Positions 9,142-17,131 of a stretch of DNA of 64,000 bases are shown in pieces. The notes below the pieces were generated by a model, which was not told where the DNA came from, searched no databases, and saw only the letters and a program-made list of their open reading frames with translations. The DNA is from an uncultured Coriobacteriaceae bacterium (GTDB lineage Bacteria > Actinomycetota > Coriobacteriia > Coriobacteriales > Eggerthellaceae), in the NCBI GenBank assembly GCA_937937585.1, contig CALDCB010000012.1:1-64000 (forward strand). The letters run 5' to 3'. Numbering within the stretch: position 1 is the first letter of the stretch; the number at the start of each line of letters is the position of its first letter. The translations under genes were made by a program, and so were the position numbers.

Positions 9142-9726
9142 ATGTCCGATAGGATCGTCGAAGCAACCCCTACCGCAGCACCTGAAATGCCCGAGGTTCT
9201 TAGCAGCGTCCTGCTGTTCCTGATCAACGAGTCGCGTGAGATGCTGGAATCCGGCGAGGGCATTGTTCCCCGTACTGGTCTGGTCATGGCCGACACGCTT
9301 GTCGAGGAAGAGGCCGACTCCGATACCGTCGAAGGTTGCTATGCAAAGGCGGCTCATACGGTTCGCGATGCTGCTGGCGCCCGCGCTTACGGCTTCGTCT
9401 ACGACGGCGAGATCGAGGTTGATACCGGCACCATCGATGCGATCATCGCCGAGGGCGGCGTTCCTGGCGGTGAGGTCGGCTACGCAGTCGGTTTGGTTTA
9501 CACCATCGGCGAGGACGGTACGTTCACTTTCGAGGATGATCCCATCTATATCGGACATGCCCCGAACTTCATGGCAAACCTTCGCCAGCACGCCATCGAA
9601 ACGACTGAAGATGCTCTTGAACAGGTCGAAGCTTCAGATGAGGGGGAAGTCTCCAACGTCATCGTCATTGATGAGTCGGTGTTCGTGGAAAAAGAAGAGG
9701 CTGCTTCCGAGGGCGACGAAGAGTAA
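9142..9726 (+). CDS. Acidic cytoplasmic protein of unknown function
   Basis: A 194-aa protein with many Glu and Asp residues, strongest in the last 45 (EQVEASDEGE, EKEEAASEGDEE). There is no signal peptide or membrane segment. The middle (ARAYGFVYDGEIEVDTG...VGYAVGLVYTIGEDG) has alternating hydrophobics suggesting a beta sheet. I do not recognise a family. ATG 9142 has AAAGGAG 8 nt upstream, and a perfect hairpin follows at 9791. It sits between a tRNA terminator and the rpsF promoter, so it is a stand-alone unit. Confidence 0.8.
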   Translation: MSDRIVEATPTAAPEMPEVLSSVLLFLINESREMLESGEGIVPRTGLVMADTLVEEEADSDTVEGCYAKAAHTVRDAAGARAYGFVYDGEIEVDTGTIDAIIAEGGVPGGEVGYAVGLVYTIGEDGTFTFEDDPIYIGHAPNFMANLRQHAIETTEDALEQVEASDEGEVSNVIVIDESVFVEKEEAASEGDEE

Positions 9727-9790
9727 TTCCCGTCAGATTCGATGGAGAAACGCGTTAGATTACTTCGGCAAATCTGCAATAAAAGAAGTG

Positions 9791-9829
9791 ATTATGGGCG
9801 ATACGGCTGCAAGGTCGGTCGCCCATAAT
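9791..9829 (+). terminator. Hairpin after the acidic-protein gene, probable terminator
   Basis: A perfect 11-bp stem, ATTATGGGCGA (9791-9801) with TCGCCCATAAT (9819-9829). Only CGTTT follows, so this is not a textbook U-tract. Confidence 0.55.
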
Positions 9830-9926
9830 TCGTTTCAAGGAAATCGCGGTTGGGCTGTGAGCCAGCTAGGGGTTGGATCGCGCATGATGAAACGGTGAAC
9901 GCGGTGTGTTCGCGCAGGTTGCAGGC

Positions 9927-9955
9927 TTGTCGGTGAAATTTGCTTTTGTTACCAT
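9927..9955 (+). promoter_or_regulatory. Candidate promoter of the rpsF operon
   Basis: TTGTCG (9927-9932), a 17-bp spacer and TACCAT (9950-9955). Transcription from about 9962 would give a leader of roughly 67 nt carrying the hairpin at 9973-10002. Confidence 0.5.
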
Positions 9956-9972
9956 AGACAAGCTGTTTTCCT

Positions 9973-10002
9973 GCCCCGGCTATGCCTTCACCAGCCCGGG
10001 GC
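9973..10002 (+). promoter_or_regulatory. Leader hairpin of rpsF, possible S6:S18 autoregulatory site
   Basis: GCCCCGGCT pairs with AGCCCGGGGC leaving one bulged C in the 3' arm, just ahead of the GGAGGTGA ribosome site. Many bacteria bind the S6:S18 complex to an rpsF leader hairpin with a conserved CCG in an internal loop. The position fits; whether the CCG is displayed correctly is uncertain. Confidence 0.4.
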
Positions 10003-10028
10003 CGTTTACGACCAAAGGAGGTGAGCTG

Positions 10029-10322
10029 ATGAAGGCTTACGAATTGCTGTATTTCGTCGACCCTGCTGCCGACGAGGAATCCCGCGCCGCTGCTGCTAAG
10101 CGTATCGAAACCACCATCACCGAAGGTAAGGGTGGTTTCGACAACGTTGATGCTTGGGGCAAGCGCAAACTCGCTTATGAGATCAACGGTTTGACGGAGG
10201 GTGACTACACCCTGGTCGACTTCCACGCTGATCCTGCCAACATTGCCGAGCTGGACCGCATCCTGCGCATTAACGACACCGTGGTTCGCCACATGATCGT
10301 GAAGCGCACCGACCGCGAGTAA
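10029..10322 (+). CDS. rpsF: 30S ribosomal protein S6
   Basis: A 97-aa S6 of usual length that pairs with S18 on the 30S platform. The N-terminus MKAYELLYFVDP and the DAWGKRKLAYEI and DFHADPANIAELDRILRINDTVVRHMIVK blocks are diagnostic. ATG 10029 follows AAAGGAGGTGAGCTG. It is the first gene of the rpsF-ssb-rpsR-rplI cluster. Confidence 0.97.
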   Translation: MKAYELLYFVDPAADEESRAAAAKRIETTITEGKGGFDNVDAWGKRKLAYEINGLTEGDYTLVDFHADPANIAELDRILRINDTVVRHMIVKRTDRE

Positions 10323-10370
10323 AGTTCAAGCAGCGCGTTTAACGCGCAAAGGTAGAGAGAAGGAAGAGAC

Positions 10371-10829
10371 ATGAGCATCAATCGAGTGATTATCAGCGGT
10401 AATCTTACGCGCGATCCTGACCTGCGTTCCACCGCAAGCGGCATGGCCGTTCTGAGCCTGGGCGTTGCAGTCAACGATCGTCGTCGTAATCAGCAGACCG
10501 GTGAGTGGGAGGATTATCCCAATTTCGTCGATTGCACCATGTTCGGCACACGTGCTGAAAGCCTCGCTCGTTTTCTTTCGAAGGGCACCAAGGTGACCAT
10601 CGAGGGTAAGCTCCGCTGGAGCCAGTGGGAGCGCGACGGCCAGAAGCGCAGCAAGCTGGAGGTGGTCGTGGATGACCTCGAGTTCATGTCGTCTCGCAAT
10701 GGCGGCCAGCAAGGCGGTTACAACAACGGCGGCTACGGCAACCAGTCCTACGCCCCCGCCGCTCCCGCACCTGCGGCCCCCGTCATTGAAACGTCTTCGT
10801 CTGTATACGACGAGGATATCCCGTTTTAA
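10371..10829 (+). CDS. ssb: Single-stranded DNA-binding protein
   Basis: A 152-aa SSB. The OB fold (residues 1-105) begins MSINRVIISGNLTRDPDLR, with the VDCTMFGTRAESLARFLSKG core. A flexible Gly/Asn/Ala/Pro linker leads to the acidic tip DEDIPF that recruits replication and repair partners. A ribosome site (GAGAAGGAAGAG) precedes the ATG. Its position between rpsF and rpsR is typical. Confidence 0.97.
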   Translation: MSINRVIISGNLTRDPDLRSTASGMAVLSLGVAVNDRRRNQQTGEWEDYPNFVDCTMFGTRAESLARFLSKGTKVTIEGKLRWSQWERDGQKRSKLEVVVDDLEFMSSRNGGQQGGYNNGGYGNQSYAPAAPAPAAPVIETSSSVYDEDIPF

Positions 10830-10849
10830 GCGAATTGAAAGAGGTACTC

Positions 10850-11110
10850 ATGGCTGAATACTCGAAGCAGCCTCGCCGTAAGTACTGCCAGTTCTGCAAG
10901 GATAAGGCAGAATACGTCGACTACAAAGACACTCAGATGCTGCGCAAGTACGTCACCGATCGTGGCAAAATCAAGCCCCGTCGCGTGACCGGCGCTTGCA
11001 CTCAGCATCAGCGCGACATCGCCAACGCTGTGAAGCGCGCCCGCGAGATGGCTCTCATGCCCTACGCGGTGCCCGCAATCAGCGGCCGTGGCGATCGCCG
11101 CAACCGCTAG
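10850..11110 (+). CDS. rpsR: 30S ribosomal protein S18 (zinc-motif form)
   Basis: An 86-aa S18 that binds 16S rRNA next to S6. The CQFC pair near residue 15, the Cys in GACTQHQRD and a nearby His suggest the zinc-binding (C+) form of S18. ATG 10850 is set by GAGGT upstream; an earlier in-frame TTG at 10835 is unlikely. It lies 20 bases after ssb. Confidence 0.96.
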   Translation: MAEYSKQPRRKYCQFCKDKAEYVDYKDTQMLRKYVTDRGKIKPRRVTGACTQHQRDIANAVKRAREMALMPYAVPAISGRGDRRNR

Positions 11111-11124
11111 GCTAAGGAGGAGAC

Positions 11125-11661
11125 ATGAAGGTTATTCTTCTTACCGAGGTTCAGGGCAAGGGCGGCGAAGGTGACGTCATCGACGTTGCTCGTGGCTTTG
11201 CCAACAACTACCTGCTCTCGCAGGGCAAGGCCATTTTGGCCACCCCCGGCAACCTGAAGCAGCTCGAGCAGAAGCGTAAGAACATCGCCAAGCGCGAAGA
11301 GGTTCGCATCGCTAACGCTACCGAGCTCAAGGGCCAGCTCGAGGGCACCGAGGTCGTCATCAAGGCTAAGGTCGGCGAGAACGGCGCTCTGTTCGGCTCC
11401 GTTACCGCTCAGATGATTGCTGACGCCATCAAAGAGGCTAAGGACGTCGAGGTTGATCGTCGTCGCATCAAGATCTCCGGCTCCATCAAGACCGTTGGTG
11501 AGCACGAGGTTGAGATCGACCTTTACCGCGACATCAAGGCTACCGTCACGATCTCTGTCGTTGACATCGAGGCTAAGCCCGTCGTCGAGGAAGTTGCTGA
11601 GGAAGAGGCTGAGGTCGTCGAGGCCGCTGCCGAATCTGAAGAAACTGCGGACGCAGAATAA
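11125..11661 (+). CDS. rplI: 50S ribosomal protein L9 with acidic C-terminal extension
   Basis: Starts MKVILLTEVQGKGGEGDVIDVARGFANNYL in two blocks typical of L9; the central connecting helix and C-terminal domain run to about residue 148. The remaining 30 residues are almost all Glu, Ala and Val, an extension absent from the usual 148-150-aa L9. GGAGGAG precedes ATG 11125. A terminator follows at 11698. Confidence 0.95.
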   Translation: MKVILLTEVQGKGGEGDVIDVARGFANNYLLSQGKAILATPGNLKQLEQKRKNIAKREEVRIANATELKGQLEGTEVVIKAKVGENGALFGSVTAQMIADAIKEAKDVEVDRRRIKISGSIKTVGEHEVEIDLYRDIKATVTISVVDIEAKPVVEEVAEEEAEVVEAAAESEETADAE

Positions 11662-11697
11662 ATAGTTTTCCCCCGCTAGGTCGGTGGAAAACGTGGA

Positions 11698-11742
11698 AAA
11701 CCCTCCTTTCCCCAAGTACGGGGCAAGGAGGGTTTCTTTTTT
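11698..11742 (+). terminator. Terminator of the ribosomal cluster
   Basis: AAACCCTCCTT pairs with AAGGAGGGTTT, extended inside by CCCC/GGGG, followed by a run of T after one C (11736-11742). Confidence 0.92.
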
Positions 11743-11850
11743 GGCGGTGGAAATGGCGATTATGCTCCTATGTAGGGATAAAATCCTCGCTCTATCAGGT
11801 CTTTCTATGGTTTACCATGGCAATCCGAACTGATCAGAAGGAAAAATCAC

Positions 11851-13263
11851 ATGCCATACGACAATCAGCAGTTTGCTCGTCGAAATGACGACTACCAGCA
11901 GAATTCCCCAAATGAGCGCAAGATTCCCCAGAATATCGAGGCGGAGAAATCGGTGCTTGCTGCTCTTATGCTGAACTCTGAGGCTGCCGAGGATATTCTG
12001 GTCAAGCTGAAGCCCAGCAACTTCTATCGCCCTGCTCATCGAGTCATCTTCGAGGCTGCGTACGGGTTGAACGAGCGCAACATCCCTATCGATCAGATCT
12101 CTCTTGCCGACACGCTTGCTGCTTCAGGCCAGCTTGAAGCTGTGGGTGGTCGCGAATACATTCTTTCCCTGGCTGATAACACGTTCGCTCTTACCAATTG
12201 GCAGAACCACGCCGACATCGTGAAGCGCACGTCGGTGCTGCGCGACTTGATCTACGCCGCAGCCGAGATCAACGCGCTTGCGTATGAAGCGCCTGACAAT
12301 CTTTCCGAGGTTGTTGAGACTGCCGAGAAAACCTTGTTCAACGTAACCGAGCAGCGCATCTCCTCTACGTTCGTGAAGATGGATTCTCTTATCACCTCTG
12401 CGTTCGAAGAGATCACGCGCATGTCCGAGAATCAAAGCGACATGCAGGGCGTTCCCACGGGTTTCGCTGACGTCGACAGTCTGTTTCATGGCCTGCGCGG
12501 CGGAGACCTTGTCATCTTGGCAGCTCGACCTGGTGTTGGTAAGACCTCATTTGCTTTGAATCTAGCAACCAACGCTGCGAAGCGCGGTACTTCGGTTGCC
12601 TTCTTCTCGCTGGAAATGAGTGCCATTCAGCTGGTTCAGCGTATTCTTTCGTCGGAATCAGGCGTTGCGCTTTCCTCTGTGCGCGGTTCGGGCAAGCTAT
12701 CCGATGCCGATTGGGGCGCTCTCGCCGATGCGTGCAACAGGCTTTCAAAGCTTGATATGTACATCGACGATACGCCCGGCCTTTCTATTCTCGAGGCGCG
12801 CGCCAAGGCTCGTCGCGAGTTGCGACATGTTCAGGGCAACGGGCTTATTGTTGTCGACTACCTTCAGCTAATGTCTTCGCCGAAGTTGCGCGGCGATGGC
12901 AACCGTGCTGTTGAGATCGGCGAGATCTCCCGAGGCCTTAAGATTCTCGCGAAGGAAATGGACATGCCTGTTATCGCGCTGTCGCAGCTTTCTCGTCAGG
13001 TTGAGATGCGCGCCGATAAGCGCCCGATGCTCTCCGACCTTCGTGAATCGGGCAGTATCGAGCAGGACGCCGATATCGTCATGTTCATCGACCGAAGCAT
13101 GGATGAAACCGAGGCCGAGCGAGACAGCCGTCCCGATTTGAACACGGCTACGCTTATCGTCGCCAAGCATCGTAACGGTGCCACGCGTGACATCACGCTT
13201 ACCTTCATTCCCGAAAGAACCCGCTTTATGGACTACGCGGACGACTCACGCGTTCCGTACTAG
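11851..13263 (+). CDS. dnaB: Replicative DNA helicase
   Basis: The 470-aa hexameric helicase that unwinds the fork. The N-terminal DnaG-interacting domain (about 20-125, starting KIPQNIEAEKSVLAALML) and linker are followed by the RecA-like domain with Walker A ARPGVGKTS, SLEMS, Walker B-type GLIVVDYLQLM, ALSQLSR, and DLRESGSIEQDADIV near the end. Length is standard and I see no intein. AGAAGGAAA precedes ATG 11851. It follows the S6-L9 cluster after a terminator, so it has its own promoter. Confidence 0.97.
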   Translation: MPYDNQQFARRNDDYQQNSPNERKIPQNIEAEKSVLAALMLNSEAAEDILVKLKPSNFYRPAHRVIFEAAYGLNERNIPIDQISLADTLAASGQLEAVGGREYILSLADNTFALTNWQNHADIVKRTSVLRDLIYAAAEINALAYEAPDNLSEVVETAEKTLFNVTEQRISSTFVKMDSLITSAFEEITRMSENQSDMQGVPTGFADVDSLFHGLRGGDLVILAARPGVGKTSFALNLATNAAKRGTSVAFFSLEMSAIQLVQRILSSESGVALSSVRGSGKLSDADWGALADACNRLSKLDMYIDDTPGLSILEARAKARRELRHVQGNGLIVVDYLQLMSSPKLRGDGNRAVEIGEISRGLKILAKEMDMPVIALSQLSRQVEMRADKRPMLSDLRESGSIEQDADIVMFIDRSMDETEAERDSRPDLNTATLIVAKHRNGATRDITLTFIPERTRFMDYADDSRVPY

Positions 13264-13308
13264 GGTTTTTCTGCTGTCAGGTAACCATTCAAGAAGATCG
13301 ATTTATCA

Positions 13309-13340
13309 GGGCGCGCGTTTTTGATACGCGCCCCCGATGT
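13309..13340 (+). terminator. Possible terminator after dnaB
   Basis: GGGCGCG (13309-13315) pairs with CGCGCCC (13327-13333) around a T-rich loop. The downstream tract is weak (CCGATGTC). Confidence 0.45.
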
Positions 13341-13403
13341 CTTTTCGCGCGAGGATGCGTTCCCAACACCATCCTTGTCTCCCCGCGATTGCCTCATACG
13401 CGC

Positions 13404-13409
13404 TAAACT
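13404..13409 (+). promoter_or_regulatory. -10 element placing yhaO transcription at its ATG
   Basis: TAAACT lies exactly 6 nt before ATG 13416. No Shine-Dalgarno is visible, so a leaderless mRNA is likely. No good -35 is seen. Confidence 0.4.
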
Positions 13410-13415
13410 GAAGCC

Positions 13416-14762
13416 ATGGCTAAACAAGTGACATTCATTCATGCGGCGGACCTTCACATAGGTGCGCCCTTCCGCGGCTTAAGATCGCTTTCACCGGCAT
13501 GGTCGAAACGTCTTGAGCGTGCGATTATGGAGGCGTACGGTCGCGTCATCGACGCAGCGATAGACAACGAGGTTGATTTCGTTATCATCGCCGGCGATGT
13601 CTTCGACACGGCGCGGGCTTCGTACGGCGACTACATGGGCTTCTTCAAGGGTCTTCAGCGTTTGAACGAGGCCGGTATCCCCGTGTATCTGGTAACGGGC
13701 AATCACGACCCGTATACCTCGTGGAGCAGGGATTTCGCCGAGTTCCCGTCGAATACGGTGATGTTCGGTGCCGAGTCGCCGACGTTTGCGGTGTACTCGC
13801 GCAACGGCAAACCGTTGTGCTTGCTGGGCGGTCGCAGCTTCTTCAACCAGACATGGCCCGAAGACCGCGACATCTCGGAAGGGATCTCGCGCACGGAAGC
13901 GGTGTCTGCACTTAAGCGCCAATTCACTGCTGCCGCCGACGCGTCGCGCGGCGCGCATGCGCAATCCGATCCAAAGCTCGAAGCCAATCTGAAGGCAATC
14001 GATAAAGCTCCGTTCATGGTGGGCGTCATTCATACGGGACTTGATAAGGATTTCAAGGCTCCGGTGAAGCCAGCCTCGCTGCTTGACCGTGGCGTCGATT
14101 ACTGGGCATGCGGGCACATCCATAGGCGTCAGGCGTACCCATCGCTGAAAAACCCACGCGTGGTGTTCTCGGGCGACGTACAGGGTCGCGATATCAACGA
14201 GGATGGTTCTCGTGGGTGCTACCTGGTTACTTTGGAAGAGAAGAAGGATCCCCTGCTGCGGTTCATCCCCACAGCAAGCGTGGTGTGGGAGAAGCTGAAA
14301 GTGGACATTTCGGCTTGCTTGACAGTCGCCGATGTCACCTCGGCCATTTTGAAAGAGATGTTCAGCGCGAACGGCAAGGCTCAGTGCGAAGAGATGTGCG
14401 TTCGCGTCACGCTTACCGGCAAGACTGACTTGCATGAAACGCTTTCGCGCAGCCGCGTGATCGAGGATATTCGCGAGAACGTGAACGCGAGCTACCCTGT
14501 TTTCTTTTGCGACGCGATCATCGACAAAACCTCAGCGCCGTTCGATAAGAAGGCCCTAGCGAAGGAAGGCTTGTTCCCCGCTTCGCTTATGGCGATTGCC
14601 GATCAGGCAAGGAAGTCCCCTGCCGAGCTGAACCGCTATCTTACCGAGGAGTTCTTGGCGCGTGGGTTGGATCTTCCCGCTGACGTGATCGAGCACCCCA
14701 AGCGATGTGTGAACGCAGCTGAGGACCTTGCACTTGATTTGCTTATGGAGGCGTCCAAATGA
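13416..14762 (+). CDS. Calcineurin-type DNA repair exonuclease, YhaO/SbcD-like
   Basis: A 448-aa metallophosphoesterase of the SbcD/Mre11 superfamily. The metal-binding motifs appear in order: HAADLHIG (about 9-16), GDVFD, GNHD, a later His in VIHTG, and GHIH. A capping/dimer region and a helical C-terminus follow. The partner gene overlaps by four bases (ATGA) and encodes the ATPase half, matching the B. subtilis yhaO-yhaN arrangement. The complex is expected to process DNA ends. There is no ribosome site upstream, but a -10 sits 6 nt before the start. The exact nuclease specificity is not known from sequence. Confidence 0.9.
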   Translation: MAKQVTFIHAADLHIGAPFRGLRSLSPAWSKRLERAIMEAYGRVIDAAIDNEVDFVIIAGDVFDTARASYGDYMGFFKGLQRLNEAGIPVYLVTGNHDPYTSWSRDFAEFPSNTVMFGAESPTFAVYSRNGKPLCLLGGRSFFNQTWPEDRDISEGISRTEAVSALKRQFTAAADASRGAHAQSDPKLEANLKAIDKAPFMVGVIHTGLDKDFKAPVKPASLLDRGVDYWACGHIHRRQAYPSLKNPRVVFSGDVQGRDINEDGSRGCYLVTLEEKKDPLLRFIPTASVVWEKLKVDISACLTVADVTSAILKEMFSANGKAQCEEMCVRVTLTGKTDLHETLSRSRVIEDIRENVNASYPVFFCDAIIDKTSAPFDKKALAKEGLFPASLMAIADQARKSPAELNRYLTEEFLARGLDLPADVIEHPKRCVNAAEDLALDLLMEASK

Positions 14763-17071
14763 AACGCTTCTTGAAATACGCTCGCATTGATAGCTTCGGT
14801 GCGTTCTCCAACAAAACCGTCGGGCCGTTCGCGCCTGGCATGAACGTTGTTTTCGGCAAGAACGAGGCGGGTAAGACCACCCTCTCGCAGTTCGTTGGCG
14901 GCTTGCTCTTCGGTTGGGAAGACGCACGTACGAATCGAAACACCTACAAGCCCGATTACGCCGAACGTGCAGGCGCGCTGGTGTTCGCCGAGCGCCCGGA
15001 AGGGGCACTCGAAGCAGGAGATTCTTCCCTTGCCGAAGATGCTTCACGTGAAACACTCGATGAATCACCTGTTCAGGGAACTGTTCTTGAAAATGAAACG
15101 GTGATTTCCCGCACGCGCAATGCCGATGGCCTGATCGGCGATCAGAGCGTGGTGGCCGACATCGACCGCGAGACGTTCCGCACGATGTTCTTGCTGACGT
15201 CTGACGAGTTGAGGTCGCTTCGCAACACCACCGACATCACCTCTCATTTGCTTACTGCGGGTTCGGGAACCGAAGCAAGTCCGACATATGCCCTTGCGGA
15301 TGTGAACGATCGAATCCAGGCGTATTCGTCCAAGGCGGCATCGGCGACGAATTCTCTCGTGCGAATCGCCGACGACATGAAGGCGACCCGTGCGCGTATC
15401 CAGCGTGCGGTTGACGAGACCGAGCGCCTGAAGTCGGAGACGCGCGAGTACCGCGCGCTTGAGGGTAAGCGCGAGGAACTTTCGCGCCGAATCTCTAGCG
15501 CCAACGAGCAGATTGACTCTTTGATTGACAAGCGCGCACAGTTGAAAAGGATGGACGAGCAGCGAGAGATCCTGCTTGACGAGCTTGCCGACTTGAAAGA
15601 GCAGGCTCGCGATTGGCAGCGCGACGCCACCCCAGAAAACGAGGCGAACGCTTTCGAGTCTGAGCTGCTTGAACTTGCTCCTGTTGAAGAGCGTGCTTTG
15701 CGCGAGAAGATGGACGACTTGTCGGAACGTCAGGTGCGCGCCGACCACGCGCTGCAAACCGCGGAGAGCGACTACGCTGCATCTGTGGCTGCGTATGATG
15801 CCCTGACTGAGTTGCAAGGCAACGAGGCGAAAGCCACTGACAGAAACAACCAGCGCACCTTGAAGATAGTTCTTTCAACCGCGCTCCCCATCGTTTTCGC
15901 TGTTCTGGGCGTTCCCGTTTTCATGCAGGGGCGTGAGATCGGCAGCCTTTCCTTCTCGGTTTTGGGCGCGGTGCTCATTCTATTCGCCTTGGTGCTGGCG
16001 GCTGCAGCCGTGTTTTTGGTTGCCCGTCCCGAGCGTGACGAGAAGACCTTCGACTCGCGTTTGCAAGACACCCAATGGGTGATGCTTCAAGATCAGAAGA
16101 AACTCGATCAGGCGAAAGCGGCCAAGGATGCCGTTGACGAGCAGGTTGCCCGTTGGCTTTCCGGCAACGGGTTCGGTCAGGCCGGTGGATCCATTCGCGT
16201 CGCTCGCTCCATTCTTGACGAAGTCCGCGATTTCCGCGCCAAAAACGAACTGCGCAATCAGCAGGCCGCGTCGTATGAGATCAGTTTGGCGAACGCGAAG
16301 AATTCTCTGTCCGATTTGGACATGCAGCGTAATAGGTTGATCCGCTCGGTTGGCGAAATTGCCGATGAAGAGTGGGCGAACCTTGTTTCGTCTGCCACGC
16401 GTACAACTCCGCTCGACGAATCCTCTATCGGCAAGGTGGTTGCCCGTAAGTCGGCGCAACGCGACGAGATGGTTTCCTCGCTTGAGAAGATCGGCTTGCG
16501 CTATGGCGAATTGGGCGAGCAGTTGGCCCGCGCCCGCGATATGCGCGAACTCGACGAGGCGAAACAGCATTACCAGGAGATTCGCACGCGTATGGCTGAC
16601 GGCAAGGCTGAGCTTGCCAATCTGCTGACGACGCGCTTCCTTCTTGAGAAAGCGGTTGAGGAGTGGGAGTCGCGCAGTCAGCCCGAGGTGTACCGCCGCG
16701 CGGGCGAGCTTCTGTCGCTCATGACTGACGGCGCGTGGATTCGCGTTGCTCTTTCGTCGGAAGGCACGATCATCGCCACCGATGCGGCCCGCAACGAGCG
16801 CGATCCCAAGCATCTGTCGCTTGGAACGTGCCAGCAGCTTTACCTGGCGTTGCGCATTGCTTTGCTGATGTGCGCGGACAACGTCGGCGAGTCGGTGCCT
16901 ATCTTGGCGGACGACATCCTGGTCAACTTCGACTCGCAGCGTCGTGCAGGTGCGGCTCGCGCATTGGCCCAGCTTGCGCGCACGCGCCAAGTCATCGTCT
17001 TCACCTGTCATGAAGAAGTGGTAGAAGCGATGGGCATGGCCGACCCAGCCTGCACGGTGATCGATCTGTAA
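14759..17071 (+). CDS. SMC-like ATPase with membrane segments, YhaN-like
   Basis: 770 aa. The Rad50-type N-terminal ATPase half has Walker A FGKNEAGKTT (about residue 35). Long coiled-coil arms follow (about 195-330 and 420-640), interrupted near residue 360-420 by two hydrophobic helices (LSTALPIVFAVLGVPVF and SVLGAVLILFALVLAAAAVF). The C-terminal half has the signature LSLGTCQQLYLALR and Walker B PILADDILVNFD. Unlike SbcC, the arms carry membrane helices, as in YhaN, so the complex may be membrane-tethered. It overlaps yhaO by 4 bases and is translationally coupled to it. Confidence 0.88.
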   Translation: MKRFLKYARIDSFGAFSNKTVGPFAPGMNVVFGKNEAGKTTLSQFVGGLLFGWEDARTNRNTYKPDYAERAGALVFAERPEGALEAGDSSLAEDASRETLDESPVQGTVLENETVISRTRNADGLIGDQSVVADIDRETFRTMFLLTSDELRSLRNTTDITSHLLTAGSGTEASPTYALADVNDRIQAYSSKAASATNSLVRIADDMKATRARIQRAVDETERLKSETREYRALEGKREELSRRISSANEQIDSLIDKRAQLKRMDEQREILLDELADLKEQARDWQRDATPENEANAFESELLELAPVEERALREKMDDLSERQVRADHALQTAESDYAASVAAYDALTELQGNEAKATDRNNQRTLKIVLSTALPIVFAVLGVPVFMQGREIGSLSFSVLGAVLILFALVLAAAAVFLVARPERDEKTFDSRLQDTQWVMLQDQKKLDQAKAAKDAVDEQVARWLSGNGFGQAGGSIRVARSILDEVRDFRAKNELRNQQAASYEISLANAKNSLSDLDMQRNRLIRSVGEIADEEWANLVSSATRTTPLDESSIGKVVARKSAQRDEMVSSLEKIGLRYGELGEQLARARDMRELDEAKQHYQEIRTRMADGKAELANLLTTRFLLEKAVEEWESRSQPEVYRRAGELLSLMTDGAWIRVALSSEGTIIATDAARNERDPKHLSLGTCQQLYLALRIALLMCADNVGESVPILADDILVNFDSQRRAGAARALAQLARTRQVIVFTCHEEVVEAMGMADPACTVIDL

Positions 17072-17077
17072 TATAAT
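17072..17077 (+). promoter_or_regulatory. -10 element of purA
   Basis: A perfect TATAAT just after the yhaN stop, about 55 bases before purA. The -35 region is poor, so only the -10 is supported. Confidence 0.5.
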
Positions 17078-17131
17078 CAAAAGCTGTTCGTTAAATCCAT
17101 TTTGCCGCTTTTAAGCGAAAGGACGCATGTC

